Positions 8,401 through 16,991 are shown, counted from the first letter of the stretch. The stretch is DNA of 21,914 bases from CAYFSC01 sp964345695 (GCA_964345695.1 CAYFSC010000033.1:1-21914), one strand, 5' to 3'. Program-made: numbers and translations. The notes: generated by a model from the letters alone, not told the origin.

Positions 8401-9821
8401 TCGACCTCGGCGGTAAACGCCGACAGCATCGCCTCAGCCATTCCCTCCGGCAGAAGCTCCTCCACCACGTCGAAGTCAGCGTGCAGGGCGCCGTCATGCT
8501 CGAAGATATGGTTGTCGACCCACACCTGCGAGGTCTGGTTGATGGAATAGACGACCTCGCCGAGATCGGATGCAGCGACGGTGGGGTAAGCATCGTTCCC
8601 GTCGTCGTCGCGAGCAGACGCAGTGAAGATAACCGGCATACGAGCGCCCGTGCGACGACCTTCGAACTTGGCCATTTCCCGGAGAATCTCGACACCGCTG
8701 AATGACTGATGCTCCAGCAGCTCCCAGATCTGGCGCTGAACGGCAGAGGCGCGCTCGGCGAATGCGTGCTCGCCGCTGACATCCGCAGCAATCAGCCCAA
8801 ACGACGCAAACTCTCCCACCACCTGGTCGATGTGCGGGTGAAGGGGTATCCGATTGAACTGCGGCACGTTGAGGCTGAACTGCGACTCCTCACTCCAGAG
8901 GGCGACGATGTCGGCGTAGACCGTAGCGAGAACGCCGGTGGGCGTGACGCCGTGCGCGGCGGCCCGCGTTTTCACCGCGTCCCAGATCTGGGCTGGAACA
9001 ACGCCCTTTCGTCGGACGAAACGCCCGGTCGATACGTCTTCCGGCTGGACCGCCAGCGGGAGCGTCGGGGCGGACGGCAGCGTTTTGATTCGCTCGCGCC
9101 AGAACGAGCGGTCCCGCTCATACGTCGGCTGCTCGCGCGTCTTCTCCAACGCATGAACGTAGTCCCGAAACGTGACCGGCACGGGATCGAGCTCCGCACT
9201 GGGGTTGTGGTACAGCATCGACCATTCCCGAAACAGAATTGTGATGCTCCAGCCGTCAAAGATCATCGCGTCGAGGCTGACGTGCAGGCGCATCCGATCC
9301 TCGTCGATCTGCGTTGCCTGAACGTCGAACAGCGGCCACGTGTCGGTGTCTGTCACCTGATGCGACATCTCATATCGGACCTCGGCCAGCAAGGCGCCAA
9401 CGCTCCCGGGAGATCGATCGCGCGCGTCCACCCGGCGAATCTCGAACCGCGGTACGTCCGGCAGCACGCGCTGTCGCCCGTCCTCGTCGATCACGGCGCG
9501 CATCATGTCGTGCCGGTCGATGAGGCGGCGGAAGGCGCGCTCCAGCCGGTCTACATTCAGCGCGCCTTCCACCTCGATGTAGCTGTGGCTAGCCACTTTC
9601 GCGAGGTCACCGCTCCGCCCGACCCAGTACGCCTCCTGCAGGTCCGTCAGCGGAAACGGGTCATGGCGATGGGCCGGATCCGGCATCAGCACAACCTCGA
9701 GGGGGGCCTCCTCCGCGTCGGCGGCGGACGGCTCCCGATTCTGGATCAGCTTCGCGAGCAGGGCGCGACGCTCCGGGGAGAGCTGGTCAAGGCGATTCTT
9801 CAGAGAAGACGACTCAGACAT
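5496..9821 (-). CDS. NRPS module Cy-A-PCP-Ox, predicted thiazole-forming
   Basis: The ATG at 9821 gives 1441 residues and the typical start MSESSSLKNRLDQLSPERRALL; a GTG at 9902 is a poor alternative. A heterocyclisation domain (about 55-480) shows LTDLQEAYWVGR and DAMIFDGWS (184-192), which is the DxxxxDxxS signature replacing HHxxxDG. The adenylation domain (about 520-1010) has ILYTSGSTGQPKG, GGPTETTLW, YRTGDLG and NGKVDR. I read its ten-residue code as DMFNFGVLWK, close to the cysteine code DLYNLSLIWK by conservative changes. The carrier domain has an unusual FADSLEM core with its serine at about 1101. A SagB/McbC-type FMN oxidase (about 1180-1395) shows RRRSYRAF, YPSPGGLNPTQTY and LCQVGGLDFEAI. 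The C-terminal tail ends in QQLSHDEAAHLL, a likely docking helix. The chemistry expected is cyclodehydration of Cys to thiazoline and oxidation to thiazole. Confidence 0.93.
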   Translation of the reverse strand: MSESSSLKNRLDQLSPERRALLAKLIQNREPSAADAEEAPLEVVLMPDPAHRHDPFPLTDLQEAYWVGRSGDLAKVASHSYIEVEGALNVDRLERAFRRLIDRHDMMRAVIDEDGRQRVLPDVPRFEIRRVDARDRSPGSVGALLAEVRYEMSHQVTDTDTWPLFDVQATQIDEDRMRLHVSLDAMIFDGWSITILFREWSMLYHNPSAELDPVPVTFRDYVHALEKTREQPTYERDRSFWRERIKTLPSAPTLPLAVQPEDVSTGRFVRRKGVVPAQIWDAVKTRAAAHGVTPTGVLATVYADIVALWSEESQFSLNVPQFNRIPLHPHIDQVVGEFASFGLIAADVSGEHAFAERASAVQRQIWELLEHQSFSGVEILREMAKFEGRRTGARMPVIFTASARDDDGNDAYPTVAASDLGEVVYSINQTSQVWVDNHIFEHDGALHADFDVVEELLPEGMAEAMLSAFTAEVELLAEDETLWSAAWPATARRVAQAAELPMRRGVAGPDAPVPDIAAHELFYRHASARPDQPAVFTSSVTLTYGELAARANRWARLLQDRGFGVGDRVAIVMKKGWEQAVAAYAVLASGAAYVPVDPDLPLERLTFVLQNSGAGAVLTQSQCLTPNAAPDGVPVFAVDMPEAHDLGAFSNAPLPVTQLPDDLAFILYTSGSTGQPKGVMIEHRGLVNALMQTIDTFDIDASDCALALTALHHDMSTFDLFGILGAGGSIAIPDAGGRRDPKHWVDMMHRHAVTVWNSVPAMMEMLIAYAGDCTNVVPPSLRLVFMGGDWIPVTLPDGIRRHVPDAQVVSVGGPTETTLWNIWYPVEAVDPEWASIPYGKGIANTRYYIMSEDLVERPTWVPGEMCVAGVGVARGYWKNQEKTREKFVTHPETGERLYRTGDLGCFRPDGTIEFLGRIDFQVQINGQRVELGEIEATLQRHPDVRSAVVVAHDRDGKKQLAAYVVPANGARVEEAVLRPFLAGQIPAYMVPALFVEMDGFPLTRNGKVDRTALPDPQEEAGNPVSSAEPGSGTNAAQSTAAAPLAVPAVEPSAVLDRGDAGDGAPPAADVIDTIATIVAEVMNIAVPAPTADLLDELFADSLEMVRIGNRLEKTFGSRPRIDELFRLQTIEALAGYYAPTEAGDADGLTGSPNERGDGAPADPQLAHYRVLLDPVERDVFKKTRPGIRRDLDDRSSIALVHPESDEQRRERYERRRSYRAFSLKPISQKDFGGFLSVLSELKIDGESKFLYPSPGGLNPTQTYVHVKPGRIRGVEAGMYYYHPEDHRLVCLTPDVDLDRSVHIPFINTPMFDESAFSVFFVVDFDAIGPSYGEKSLHFATLEAGVLAHHLELHSTDFGIGLCQVGGLDFEAIRDTFDLGPQHRLIHSMVGGRIDPLRSRRYAENAAGKRTATTKAQTLLQRVQQLSHDEAAHLLHAVDTVS
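5637..6284 (-). other. Nitroreductase-like thiazoline oxidase (Ox) domain within the Cy-A-PCP-Ox protein
   Basis: This is the C-terminal FMN-dependent domain placed after the carrier domain. The RRRSYRAF, YPSPGGLNP, FATLEAGVLAHHL and GIGLCQVGGLDF segments match the SagB-type oxidases used by thiazole-forming NRPSs such as those of the bleomycin, epothilone and tubulysin families. It should convert a carrier-bound thiazoline (or oxazoline) to the aromatic ring. Confidence 0.85.
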
Positions 9822-9926
9822 AAGGCTGGCGTAAGAGTGCGGACGAACGGAAACGTCGGAGGGTGGAGGAAAAACAATTCTGCCGAGAAGACGCCTCTTC
9901 ACAGGGAAGGACGGACCGACCGGTAG

Positions 9927-12900
9927 CTAATGGGCCACGCGCGGATCGGCGTCGTCGAGCAGCGCGCGGATTTCCTCGTCGGTCATGTTTTCCATGTTTT
10001 CGAGGGCGGCTTCGAGGTCGGTCTCGTCAGCGTGCGCGATCTGCTTCTCGGTGATCCACTCCGCCATCTCGGCGATCGTGGAGGCCGCGGCGACGGCATG
10101 CAGCGGCATGTCGACCTGAAACGTCTCCTTTATGCTGGAGACCAGGCGCAGAGCGAGCAGCGAGTTGCCTCCGAGGTCGAAGAAGCTTTCGTCGACACCG
10201 GCGCGGTCGGTCCGGAGCACGTCGTACCAGACGGCGGCGACCTTCTTCTCCACCGGCGTGCGGGGCAGCGTCAGGTCCTCGGTCCGGCTTGCGGAGGCGG
10301 ACGGCGTCGGCAACGCATTGCGGTCGGTTTTCTTGTTCGGCGTCGTGGGGAAAACCTCCATCCTCACAAAGTGCGTCGGGATCATGTAAGCCGGCAATTG
10401 CTCGGCGAGGGACGCGCGAAGCTCGTCGTCGCTTGCGAGCGCGCCGGCGGACGGAATGGCGTAGGCGACGATGCGCTTGTCGCCGGGCTCGTCTTCGCGC
10501 ACCATGACGACCCCGTCGCGGACGCTGGGATGTGCGGACAGGGCGGACTCGATCTCGCCGAGCTCGATGCGGTAGCCACGCACTTTCACCTGGAAGTCGG
10601 TGCGGCCGAGGAAGTCGATGGTGCCGTCGGAGCGGTAGCGCGCCTGGTCGCCGGTCCAGTACATCCGGGCGGTGCCGCCGCAGAACGGATCCGGCACGAA
10701 GCGCTCGGCCGTCAGCTCCGGCCGGTTGAGGTAGCCACGCGTGACGCCGTCGCCGCCGATGTACAGATTGCCGGGCACGCCGACGGGAACAGGCCGCATC
10801 GCGTCGTCTAGAATATGGATCTGCGTGTTGGCGATCGGCCGTCCGATCGGAATCACCGATTCGTTTCCGGCCAACTCGTGCGTGGTGGACCAGATCGTGG
10901 TTTCGGTTGGGCCGTACATGTTCGTCGTGGGCACGCCGAGGTCGTCGCGCACCTCCGCTGCCAGCGCAGCCGGGAGCGCCTCGCCGCCGAGCATCAGGCG
11001 GTCCAGCAGCGGCAGCGCCTCACGGGTCGACGCGTCCGCCACCAGCAGCCGGCCCTGCGTCGGCGTGCACTGCAGGTGCGTCACGCCATGTTCGCGAATT
11101 CGCCCCGCGATCGTCGTGTCGGTCGGCGTTGCTGTGGCGTTGGCCGCCTCTTTCACCTCTGCCAGACGCGGAAGCATGTCCAGCACGTCGTCGGTGTCGA
11201 CGCCGAAGTCGACCAGGCAGGCGATCTCGTCCACCTCTGCTCCCTTCAGCATGCGGACACGGTCGAGGCAGGCGTCGGGATCGCCGAAGAGGCCGCTGGT
11301 TTCGAAGTAGCGGCTAAACGAGAACTCCAGCACCTCATCCATGTCCTGCTCGCTGAGGTGATCGACGGAGAACCGGCCGTTTTCGTCGGTGGTGCGCTGC
11401 TTGAACGTCGGGAAGGACCACGCCGCCGCCTTGATGAGGCCGACGGAGCTGCGGAGGTACTCCTTCATCGGCTCGCGAACGATCTCGCGAACGGCGTCGG
11501 TGTCGGTGCCGACATAGGTGTGCAGCATGAGCGTCACGATGCCCTCGCTGGGGTCGTGGCCGTTCTCGCGTCGCGCCTCGCGGTAGATCTGAATTTTCTC
11601 TGTCAGCTCCTCGACGCTCTGGCCCAGCAGGTGCGTCAGGAGGTGGTAGCCCTTCTCCCCGGCCATGCGGAAGGTCTCCGGGTTGCCGGCGGCGGTGATC
11701 CACACGGGGAGCGCATCCTGGACCGGCCGCGGCAGGATCTGCAGGTCCACCTCGCGACCGTCGGGCGTCTCGCGGTGCATCGACTCGCCGCGCCAGAGGG
11801 TCTGCACCTCGTCGATCTGCTCAAACATCCGCGCCTTTCTATTGGCGTAGTTCTCCGGCTTCAGGACGAAGTCGTTGGGCTGCCAGCCCGCGGCGAAGGA
11901 GATGCCCACGCGGCCTTTCGAGAGGTTGTCGACCACGCTCCATTCCTCCGCGATGCGGATGGAGTCGTGGAGCGGCGAGACGCAGCTGCCGGCGCGAAGC
12001 TCGATTCGTTCGGTGACGGTCGCAAGGGCGGCGCTGGTGACCGACGGGTTCGGGAAGAGGCCGCCGAACGCATGGAAGTGACGTTCGGGGCTCCAGACGG
12101 CTTTGAAGCCGTTGGCGTCGCCAAATTTTGCCCCTTCCAGCAGGACGCGGTATTTCTCGGAGGCGTCGACCTCGCGTTCGTTACTGGAAAAGTAGAACAG
12201 GCTGAAGTCGATAGCGCGCGTGTCGGTTTCACCGTCGATCGTGGCCGCGTCGACCTCGCTGGAGTGCAGCACGACGTGGAAGCCGCGCGCCAGCGTCCAG
12301 AAGAGCTCCAGGACGGAGATGTCGAAGGAGATGCTCGTCACCGCGAGCCAGACGCCGGGCGGGTCGTGCTCGATCCGCTCGTCCATGCCAGCGAAAAAGT
12401 TGGCCACGTTGCGGTGCTCCACGACCACGCCCTTGGGCCGGCCCGTGGAGCCGGACGTGTAGATGACGTACGCGACATCCTCCGGATACGACATCTGCGG
12501 CAGGTTGCCGGTCTCGTGCCGGCGAATCTGCTCGTCTTCCGTATCCAGCACGACAACGGTCGCGTCGGAATCCGGCAGGTCGCCTGCGAGCGCGTCGTGC
12601 GTGACGATGGCGCCGAGGGCGGCGTCCTCAACCATCAGCGCGATGCGGTCCTGCGGAAAGTCCGGGTCGAGCGGCACGTAGGCGCCGCCGGCCTTGAGGA
12701 TGGCGAGAAGCGAGACCACCAGGTCTACCGACCGGTTCAGGTATACGCCGACGAGCGTTCCCGTCGTGACGCCGCGGGTGCGGAGGTGACGCGCGAGGCG
12801 ATTGGCCCGGTCGTTTAGTTCTGCGTAGGTCAGCGTGGCCGTACCGAAGCTGAGCGCCGGCTCGTCCGGGGTTCGCGCGGCCTGGGCCTCGAAGAGGTCA

Positions 12901-14462
12901 TGGACGGTGGCGTCGGAGGCGTACTCCGTCTCCGTCCGGTTCCACGCTACCAGCATGCGGTGCTGCTCCCGGTCGCTCAGCATCGGGACGGTGCGAACGG
13001 GCGCGTCGAGGTCGGCGGCCAGGCCGAGAAGAAGCTGCTGCGCGTGGGCAAGCAGGCGGTCGACGGTGCCGACGTCATAGCGTTCGGGGTCGTACTCCAG
13101 CTCCAGATCCAGCTCGTCGCCATCGTAGCCGTACAGCGTCGTCGGGTAGCCGGTGTGCTGCAGGAGGCGCATGGTACGTCCTCCCCACTGCGGACCGCCC
13201 TCCCGGCGCAGCCATTCGCCCAGTTCGTACTTTTCAAACACGACCAAACTGTCGAAGAGCGGCTCCGTCGTCGGGACGTCGCTCCAGGACTGGATGCTCG
13301 TAAGCGGAGCGTGCTCGAACGGCCGATGGGCTACCCAGTCTTTGCGAAGCTGCTGAAGGACGGTACGGACGGGAGTATCCGGCGCAACCGACATGCGAAC
13401 CGGTACGGTGTTGATAAAGACGCCGACCATCTCGTCAGCACCGTCGACCGTGCCTTTCCGCCCGGCGCGCGTGCCTCCGAAAACAACATCTGCCGACCCG
13501 CTGTAGCGATGCAGAAGCAGTCCCCAGGCCACGCTCACCATCGTATTCATGGTGACGCCTGAGCGCTCGGCCGCGTCGCGAATAGCGGCGGTTTCCTCTT
13601 CAGAACACGTCACACGGCGGCGCGCACGGACGGGTAGATCGTCTGGCTGCTCGGCGGCCGGATCGACGATGTCGAGGGACGTGGCGGATGTGATGCCGTC
13701 GAGATACTGGCGCCAGTAAGATTCAGCATCGGGACCGTCTTGCTCGCGCGACCACAGCACGTAGTCGCGGAACGGCCGTGGTGCTTCAACTTCTACCGTG
13801 GAGTCATTGGAACGGGCATCGTAATCGTCGAAGACCTCCTGGATGACGCGCGTAAACGAGCGTCCGTCGAGGATGGCGTGGCTAAACGTCCACACCATGC
13901 AATACGACGTGTCCGACAGCTCGAAAAGCGTCAGCCGCATGAGGGGCGCCACGTCCATATCGATGCCGCGGCGCCGATCCTCGTCCAGATACGCGTGAAT
14001 GACGGCCTCCTGCTCCGCGGGCGGAGTGTCCTGCAGATTCATCTGAATGAACGACATTTCGGCCTGCTCCAGCACCTCCTGCACCGGCTCCTGCACGCCG
14101 ATCCAGCGGAAGCGGGTGCGCAAAACGGGGTGGCGCTCGATGACGCTCTCCCAACTGCGACGAAGGGCTGCCACGTCGATCGATTCCCGAAGCGTCCAGA
14201 CCATCTGCTCCACGTCCATCCCTGCGGAGGGCTCGGACAGAACGTGGTAGAGCATCCCTTGCTGGATCGGCGCCAGCGGGTAGGTATTGACGACATCTCG
14301 GGAAGGATCCGAACCGACGGCCTCATCTCCATTCTGCCGCTCGCCCTTTGGAACTGTCCCTCCATCGGATGAACGATGATCGTCCGTCGGTTTCGTCGCT
14401 GGGGCTCCGGAAAGTCGGTCCTGTGGGTGGTTGCTCTTCGATCCGTGAGATGGACGTTTCAT
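9927..14462 (-). CDS. NRPS module C-A(luciferase-like monooxygenase inserted)-PCP, predicted glycine-activating
   Basis: The ATG at 14462 gives 1511 residues; a TTG at 14498 would add 12. After a low-complexity polar lead (1-55) comes a condensation domain (about 58-490) with YPLAPIQQGML and SHAILDG (194-200), in which the catalytic second His is kept. The adenylation domain begins near 516 and has YVIYTSGSTGRPKG and SISFDISVLELF. It is then interrupted from about 750 to 1095 by an FMN-dependent luciferase-like monooxygenase, and resumes with GVTHLQCTPTQGRLL, NMYGPTETTIW, YWTGDQAR and NKKTDR. The specificity code across the insertion reads DILQLGMIWK, a glycine-type code. The carrier domain has the canonical FDLGGNSL with serine at about 1434. 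The tail ENMTDEEIRALL resembles a docking helix. An oxidase-in-A module that activates glycine recalls MtaG of myxothiazol biosynthesis, where alpha-hydroxylation of Gly leads to a terminal amide. Confidence 0.94.
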   Translation of the reverse strand: MKRPSHGSKSNHPQDRLSGAPATKPTDDHRSSDGGTVPKGERQNGDEAVGSDPSRDVVNTYPLAPIQQGMLYHVLSEPSAGMDVEQMVWTLRESIDVAALRRSWESVIERHPVLRTRFRWIGVQEPVQEVLEQAEMSFIQMNLQDTPPAEQEAVIHAYLDEDRRRGIDMDVAPLMRLTLFELSDTSYCMVWTFSHAILDGRSFTRVIQEVFDDYDARSNDSTVEVEAPRPFRDYVLWSREQDGPDAESYWRQYLDGITSATSLDIVDPAAEQPDDLPVRARRRVTCSEEETAAIRDAAERSGVTMNTMVSVAWGLLLHRYSGSADVVFGGTRAGRKGTVDGADEMVGVFINTVPVRMSVAPDTPVRTVLQQLRKDWVAHRPFEHAPLTSIQSWSDVPTTEPLFDSLVVFEKYELGEWLRREGGPQWGGRTMRLLQHTGYPTTLYGYDGDELDLELEYDPERYDVGTVDRLLAHAQQLLLGLAADLDAPVRTVPMLSDREQHRMLVAWNRTETEYASDATVHDLFEAQAARTPDEPALSFGTATLTYAELNDRANRLARHLRTRGVTTGTLVGVYLNRSVDLVVSLLAILKAGGAYVPLDPDFPQDRIALMVEDAALGAIVTHDALAGDLPDSDATVVVLDTEDEQIRRHETGNLPQMSYPEDVAYVIYTSGSTGRPKGVVVEHRNVANFFAGMDERIEHDPPGVWLAVTSISFDISVLELFWTLARGFHVVLHSSEVDAATIDGETDTRAIDFSLFYFSSNEREVDASEKYRVLLEGAKFGDANGFKAVWSPERHFHAFGGLFPNPSVTSAALATVTERIELRAGSCVSPLHDSIRIAEEWSVVDNLSKGRVGISFAAGWQPNDFVLKPENYANRKARMFEQIDEVQTLWRGESMHRETPDGREVDLQILPRPVQDALPVWITAAGNPETFRMAGEKGYHLLTHLLGQSVEELTEKIQIYREARRENGHDPSEGIVTLMLHTYVGTDTDAVREIVREPMKEYLRSSVGLIKAAAWSFPTFKQRTTDENGRFSVDHLSEQDMDEVLEFSFSRYFETSGLFGDPDACLDRVRMLKGAEVDEIACLVDFGVDTDDVLDMLPRLAEVKEAANATATPTDTTIAGRIREHGVTHLQCTPTQGRLLVADASTREALPLLDRLMLGGEALPAALAAEVRDDLGVPTTNMYGPTETTIWSTTHELAGNESVIPIGRPIANTQIHILDDAMRPVPVGVPGNLYIGGDGVTRGYLNRPELTAERFVPDPFCGGTARMYWTGDQARYRSDGTIDFLGRTDFQVKVRGYRIELGEIESALSAHPSVRDGVVMVREDEPGDKRIVAYAIPSAGALASDDELRASLAEQLPAYMIPTHFVRMEVFPTTPNKKTDRNALPTPSASASRTEDLTLPRTPVEKKVAAVWYDVLRTDRAGVDESFFDLGGNSLLALRLVSSIKETFQVDMPLHAVAAASTIAEMAEWITEKQIAHADETDLEAALENMENMTDEEIRALLDDADPRVAH
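11184..12209 (-). other. Luciferase-like monooxygenase domain inserted in the adenylation domain between core motifs A4 and A5
   Basis: About 340 residues of bacterial luciferase-like fold, of the kind grouped as natural-product luciferase-like monooxygenases, split the A domain. Visible landmarks are IDFSLFYFSSNE at the start, then GFKAVWSPERHFHAFGG, RIELRAGSCVSPLHD, WSVVDNLSKGRVGISFAAGWQPNDF and PVWITAAGNPETF. The boundaries are estimated from where the A-domain consensus stops and resumes. Confidence 0.88.
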
Positions 14463-14821
14463 ACGTTCTGAGGAAGATGTGGCATGATGTTGAGTCAAAA
14501 GCTGGAAACGCCTTTCTGATGCGTCCGAGGTAACTCCAGGCGTTGAACGCTACGAGGAATTGAGGGCCGGGAACAGCCGGACAGCCGCCTTTTGTCCCTC
14601 CTATGGGCGCACCGGGGGAAGGGAGAGGTCGTGTCGAGGTGGTGCCGGGTCGGACGTCCTCCTCCGCTCCGATGGCACCAGAGGATACCTACCGGAGACG
14701 ATGGTAGGAAGCGGTTTGTACTCAATGACTCTACTCCTTTGGACAAGATTGATCGCTCCAGATGGCCGGGAGACCGGTCGCGGAGACAGCGGTAGCGTCC
14801 AGATTGGATCGGCGTATGTGC
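14463..14821. other. Largest spacer of the minus-strand run, between rmlA and the first NRPS gene
   Basis: No gene is supported in these 359 nt. Short open frames on both strands have no recognisable domain. No strong hairpin terminator follows rmlA. Because other spacers in the run are 79-153 nt, this is the most likely place for an internal NRPS promoter, but I see no clear promoter motif. Confidence 0.4.
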
Positions 14822-15742
14822 CTATTCGTGATTGGAATTCGTACGCGTCGGGCTCACAACCCGGGATCGTCGCTGCTCCAAGAGCATCAGCAGATATTGA
14901 CCGTATTCGTTGTTGGCCATCGCCGTGCCGGCGCCCGCGAGGGTCGCGTCGTCAATCCACCCGTTGCGCCAGGCAATCTCCTCCGGGCAGTTGACTTTGA
15001 GCCCCTGTCGGGCCTCGATCGTCTGGACGAAATTCGACGCTTGAAGGAGAGCTTCGTGTGTGCCCGTATCGAGCCAAGCCATCCCCCGTCCCATCAACTG
15101 GACCCGCAGGTCACCGCGTTTCAGGTAGGTCCGGTTCAGGTCTGTGATCTCGAGTTCGCCCCGGACCGACGGCTTCAGTGCCGCCGCTCGCTCCACGACG
15201 GTGTTGTCGTAAAAGTAGAGTCCGGTGACGGCGTAGTTGGACCGTGGGGCTTCGGGTTTTTCCTCGATCGAGAGGGCCTGCCCGCGGTCATTAAAGTCAA
15301 CGACCCCGTAGCGCTGCGGGTCGGCGACGTAGTAGGCGAAGACGCTGGCCCCGCGGGGCCGGGCGGCGGCTTGCTGCAGAAGTTCTTTGAAGCCTTGACC
15401 GTAAAAGAGGTTGTCACCAAGAATGAGGCACACCGAGTCGTCGCCGATGAAGTCCGCCCCGATGACGAACGCCTGGGCAATGCCCTCGGGGTGCGGCTGC
15501 TCGACGTACTGGAGGCGAAGGCCCCACCGCGATCCGTCGCCCAGCAGCGCCTCGAAGCGCGGCACGTCCGCCGGCGTGGAGATCAGCAGGATGTCGCGAA
15601 TCCCCGCTAGCATCAGCGTCGCGAGCGGGTAGTACACCATTGGCTTGTCGTAGACGGGAACGAGCTGTTTGCTGACGGCCTGCGTGATTGGATACAGACG
15701 AGTACCGGAGCCGCCGGCGAGAATAATGCCTTTGGGCGTCAT
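14822..15742 (-). CDS. rmlA: Glucose-1-phosphate thymidylyltransferase
   Basis: The ATG at 15742 gives [11 protein letters not shown] and 306 residues; an upstream start near 15799 would only add a Pro-rich lead. The protein joins dTTP and glucose-1-phosphate to dTDP-glucose. Landmarks are [18 protein letters not shown] (nucleotide loop and catalytic Lys), [55 protein letters not shown], and [16 protein letters not shown] with NCPEEIAW near the end. The tail after LLEQRR is a little longer than usual and has low complexity. rmlB lies 90 nt upstream on the same strand. No rmlC or rmlD follows, so the dTDP-sugar made here is probably not rhamnose. The leader is CT-rich (TCTGTCTCCCCCTTCCC) without a Shine-Dalgarno. 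Confidence 0.96.
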   Translation of the reverse strand: MTPKGIILAGGSGTRLYPITQAVSKQLVPVYDKPMVYYPLATLMLAGIRDILLISTPADVPRFEALLGDGSRWGLRLQYVEQPHPEGIAQAFVIGADFIGDDSVCLILGDNLFYGQGFKELLQQAAARPRGASVFAYYVADPQRYGVVDFNDRGQALSIEEKPEAPRSNYAVTGLYFYDNTVVERAAALKPSVRGELEITDLNRTYLKRGDLRVQLMGRGMAWLDTGTHEALLQASNFVQTIEARQGLKVNCPEEIAWRNGWIDDATLAGAGTAMANNEYGQYLLMLLEQRRSRVVSPTRTNSNHE

Positions 15743-15832
15743 GGGAAGGGGGAGACAGAAAAGGACGGGAGGAGGAATGGGGAACGGCGCAGGCCCCACT
15801 CCAGATGCAGAGTCGCGCGCCGGACGGCCGGT

Positions 15833-16912
15833 CTAGGCGTCAACACCGAGGCGCTCGAGGCCGTACTTGTTGCGAAGGACGACGTCGCACCAGTCGCGGT
15901 GGGCGAGATACCACTGCACGGTTTTGCGGAGACCGGTGTCGAAGGTCTCCGCGGGCATCCACCCCAGGTCGCGCTCGATTTTGGCGGCGTCGATGGCGTA
16001 GCGCCAGTCGTGGCCGGGGCGGTCGCTGACGAAGGTGATAAGCGAGCGGTAGCCGCCGGGCCGGCCGCTCGGGCGCAGATCGTCAAGCAGGTCGCAGATC
16101 GTCTCCACCACCTCCAGGTTCGTCCTCTCGCAGTGCCCGCCCACGTTGTACGTCTCGCCGACGGTGCCGGCGTCGAGAACGGAGCGCAGGGCGCGGGCGT
16201 GGTCATCGACGTAGAGCCAGTCGCGCACGTTTTCGCCGCGACCGTACACGGGGATGGAGTCGCCGCTGAGCGCCTTCAGGATGACGACGGGAATGAGCTT
16301 CTCGGGAAACTGGTAGGGCCCGTAGTTATTCGAGCAGTTCGTCACCAGCACCGGCAGCCCGTACGTGCGGTGCCAGGCGCGGGCGAGGTGGTCGGCGGCG
16401 GCCTTGGTGGCCGAGTAGGGCGAGGAGGGGTCGTAGGGCGTCTCTTCGGTGAAGAAGCCGGTGTCGCCGAGCGCGCCGTACACCTCATCGGTCGAGACGC
16501 AGAGCACACGGAAGCCGGTTCGCGCCGCGTCGTCGAGACCGCGCCAGTAGTGGCGCGCTGCTTCCAGCAGGGTGTACGTGCCCACGACGTTCGTCCGCAC
16601 AAACGCCGCAGGGCCGTCGATCGAGCGGTCGACGTGGCTTTCGGCGGCGAGGTGCACCACGGCCGACGGCGCGTAGGTGTCGAACAGGCGCTGCATGGCG
16701 GTGGCGCCGGCCACGTCCGCCACCTCCAGCACGTGCCGGTCACTGTCGGCAGCGGTCGACAGGTTCAGCGGGTGGCCGGCGTAGGTGAGCTTGTCGATCG
16801 TGACGACGGGGCGGTCGGTCTCGGCAATGAGTTGACGCACGAGTGCCGAGCCGATGAATCCGGCGCCGCCGGTGACGAAGATGGGCGCTGAAAAGGAGAA
16901 AGACGCAGACAT
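15833..16912 (-). CDS. rmlB: dTDP-glucose 4,6-dehydratase
   Basis: The 359-residue protein is an extended short-chain dehydrogenase that converts dTDP-glucose to dTDP-4-keto-6-deoxyglucose with bound NAD. Residues 11-25 hold the Rossmann motif [23 protein letters not shown], the catalytic STDEVYG (Thr-Asp-Glu) and [12 protein letters not shown] (YxxxK) follow in order, then [17 protein letters not shown] and [20 protein letters not shown]. The C-terminal YNVGG and [12 protein letters not shown] motifs are typical of RmlB. It lies between the GT2 glycosyltransferase (79 nt upstream) and rmlA (90 nt downstream), all on the same strand. Its product is the branch point for amino-deoxy sugars, consistent with the aminotransferase at 18041. 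The leader is pyrimidine-rich. Confidence 0.97.
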   Translation of the reverse strand: MSASFSFSAPIFVTGGAGFIGSALVRQLIAETDRPVVTIDKLTYAGHPLNLSTAADSDRHVLEVADVAGATAMQRLFDTYAPSAVVHLAAESHVDRSIDGPAAFVRTNVVGTYTLLEAARHYWRGLDDAARTGFRVLCVSTDEVYGALGDTGFFTEETPYDPSSPYSATKAAADHLARAWHRTYGLPVLVTNCSNNYGPYQFPEKLIPVVILKALSGDSIPVYGRGENVRDWLYVDDHARALRSVLDAGTVGETYNVGGHCERTNLEVVETICDLLDDLRPSGRPGGYRSLITFVSDRPGHDWRYAIDAAKIERDLGWMPAETFDTGLRKTVQWYLAHRDWCDVVLRNKYGLERLGVDA

Positions 16913-16991
16913 GAGGGTTGAGGCAGAAGACAGAAAGGGGGTGTTAAGAACCGGAGGACGCTTGACGCCGAGCGGCTATTGGCGGAGGGGT

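Noticed and set aside
7152..8705. Long plus-strand open frame of 517 codons opposite the NRPS2 gene
   Set aside because: It is antisense to a clear A/Cy domain, has Arg/Val-rich composition without domains, and is explained by the high-GC third-codon positions of the real gene.
10815..12818. Plus-strand open frame of 667 codons opposite the NRPS1 gene
   Set aside because: It is a mirror frame of the real gene with no family resemblance, although it is longer than many true genes.
5496..14462. A siderophore cluster based on the Cy and A domains
   Set aside because: There is no salicylate or dihydroxybenzoate loading gene, no TonB receptor or siderophore exporter in the window, and the Ox and luciferase-like domains fit thiazole metabolites better.
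14495..14746. Minus-strand open frame of 83 codons upstream of NRPS1
   Set aside because: It starts at a TTG and has no domain. The preceding AAAGGAG is tempting, but genes in this window do not generally use Shine-Dalgarno sites.
14822..16912. A complete dTDP-rhamnose operon
   Set aside because: Only rmlA and rmlB are present; no RmlC or RmlD appears in any frame, and an aminotransferase and N-acyltransferase point to an amino sugar.
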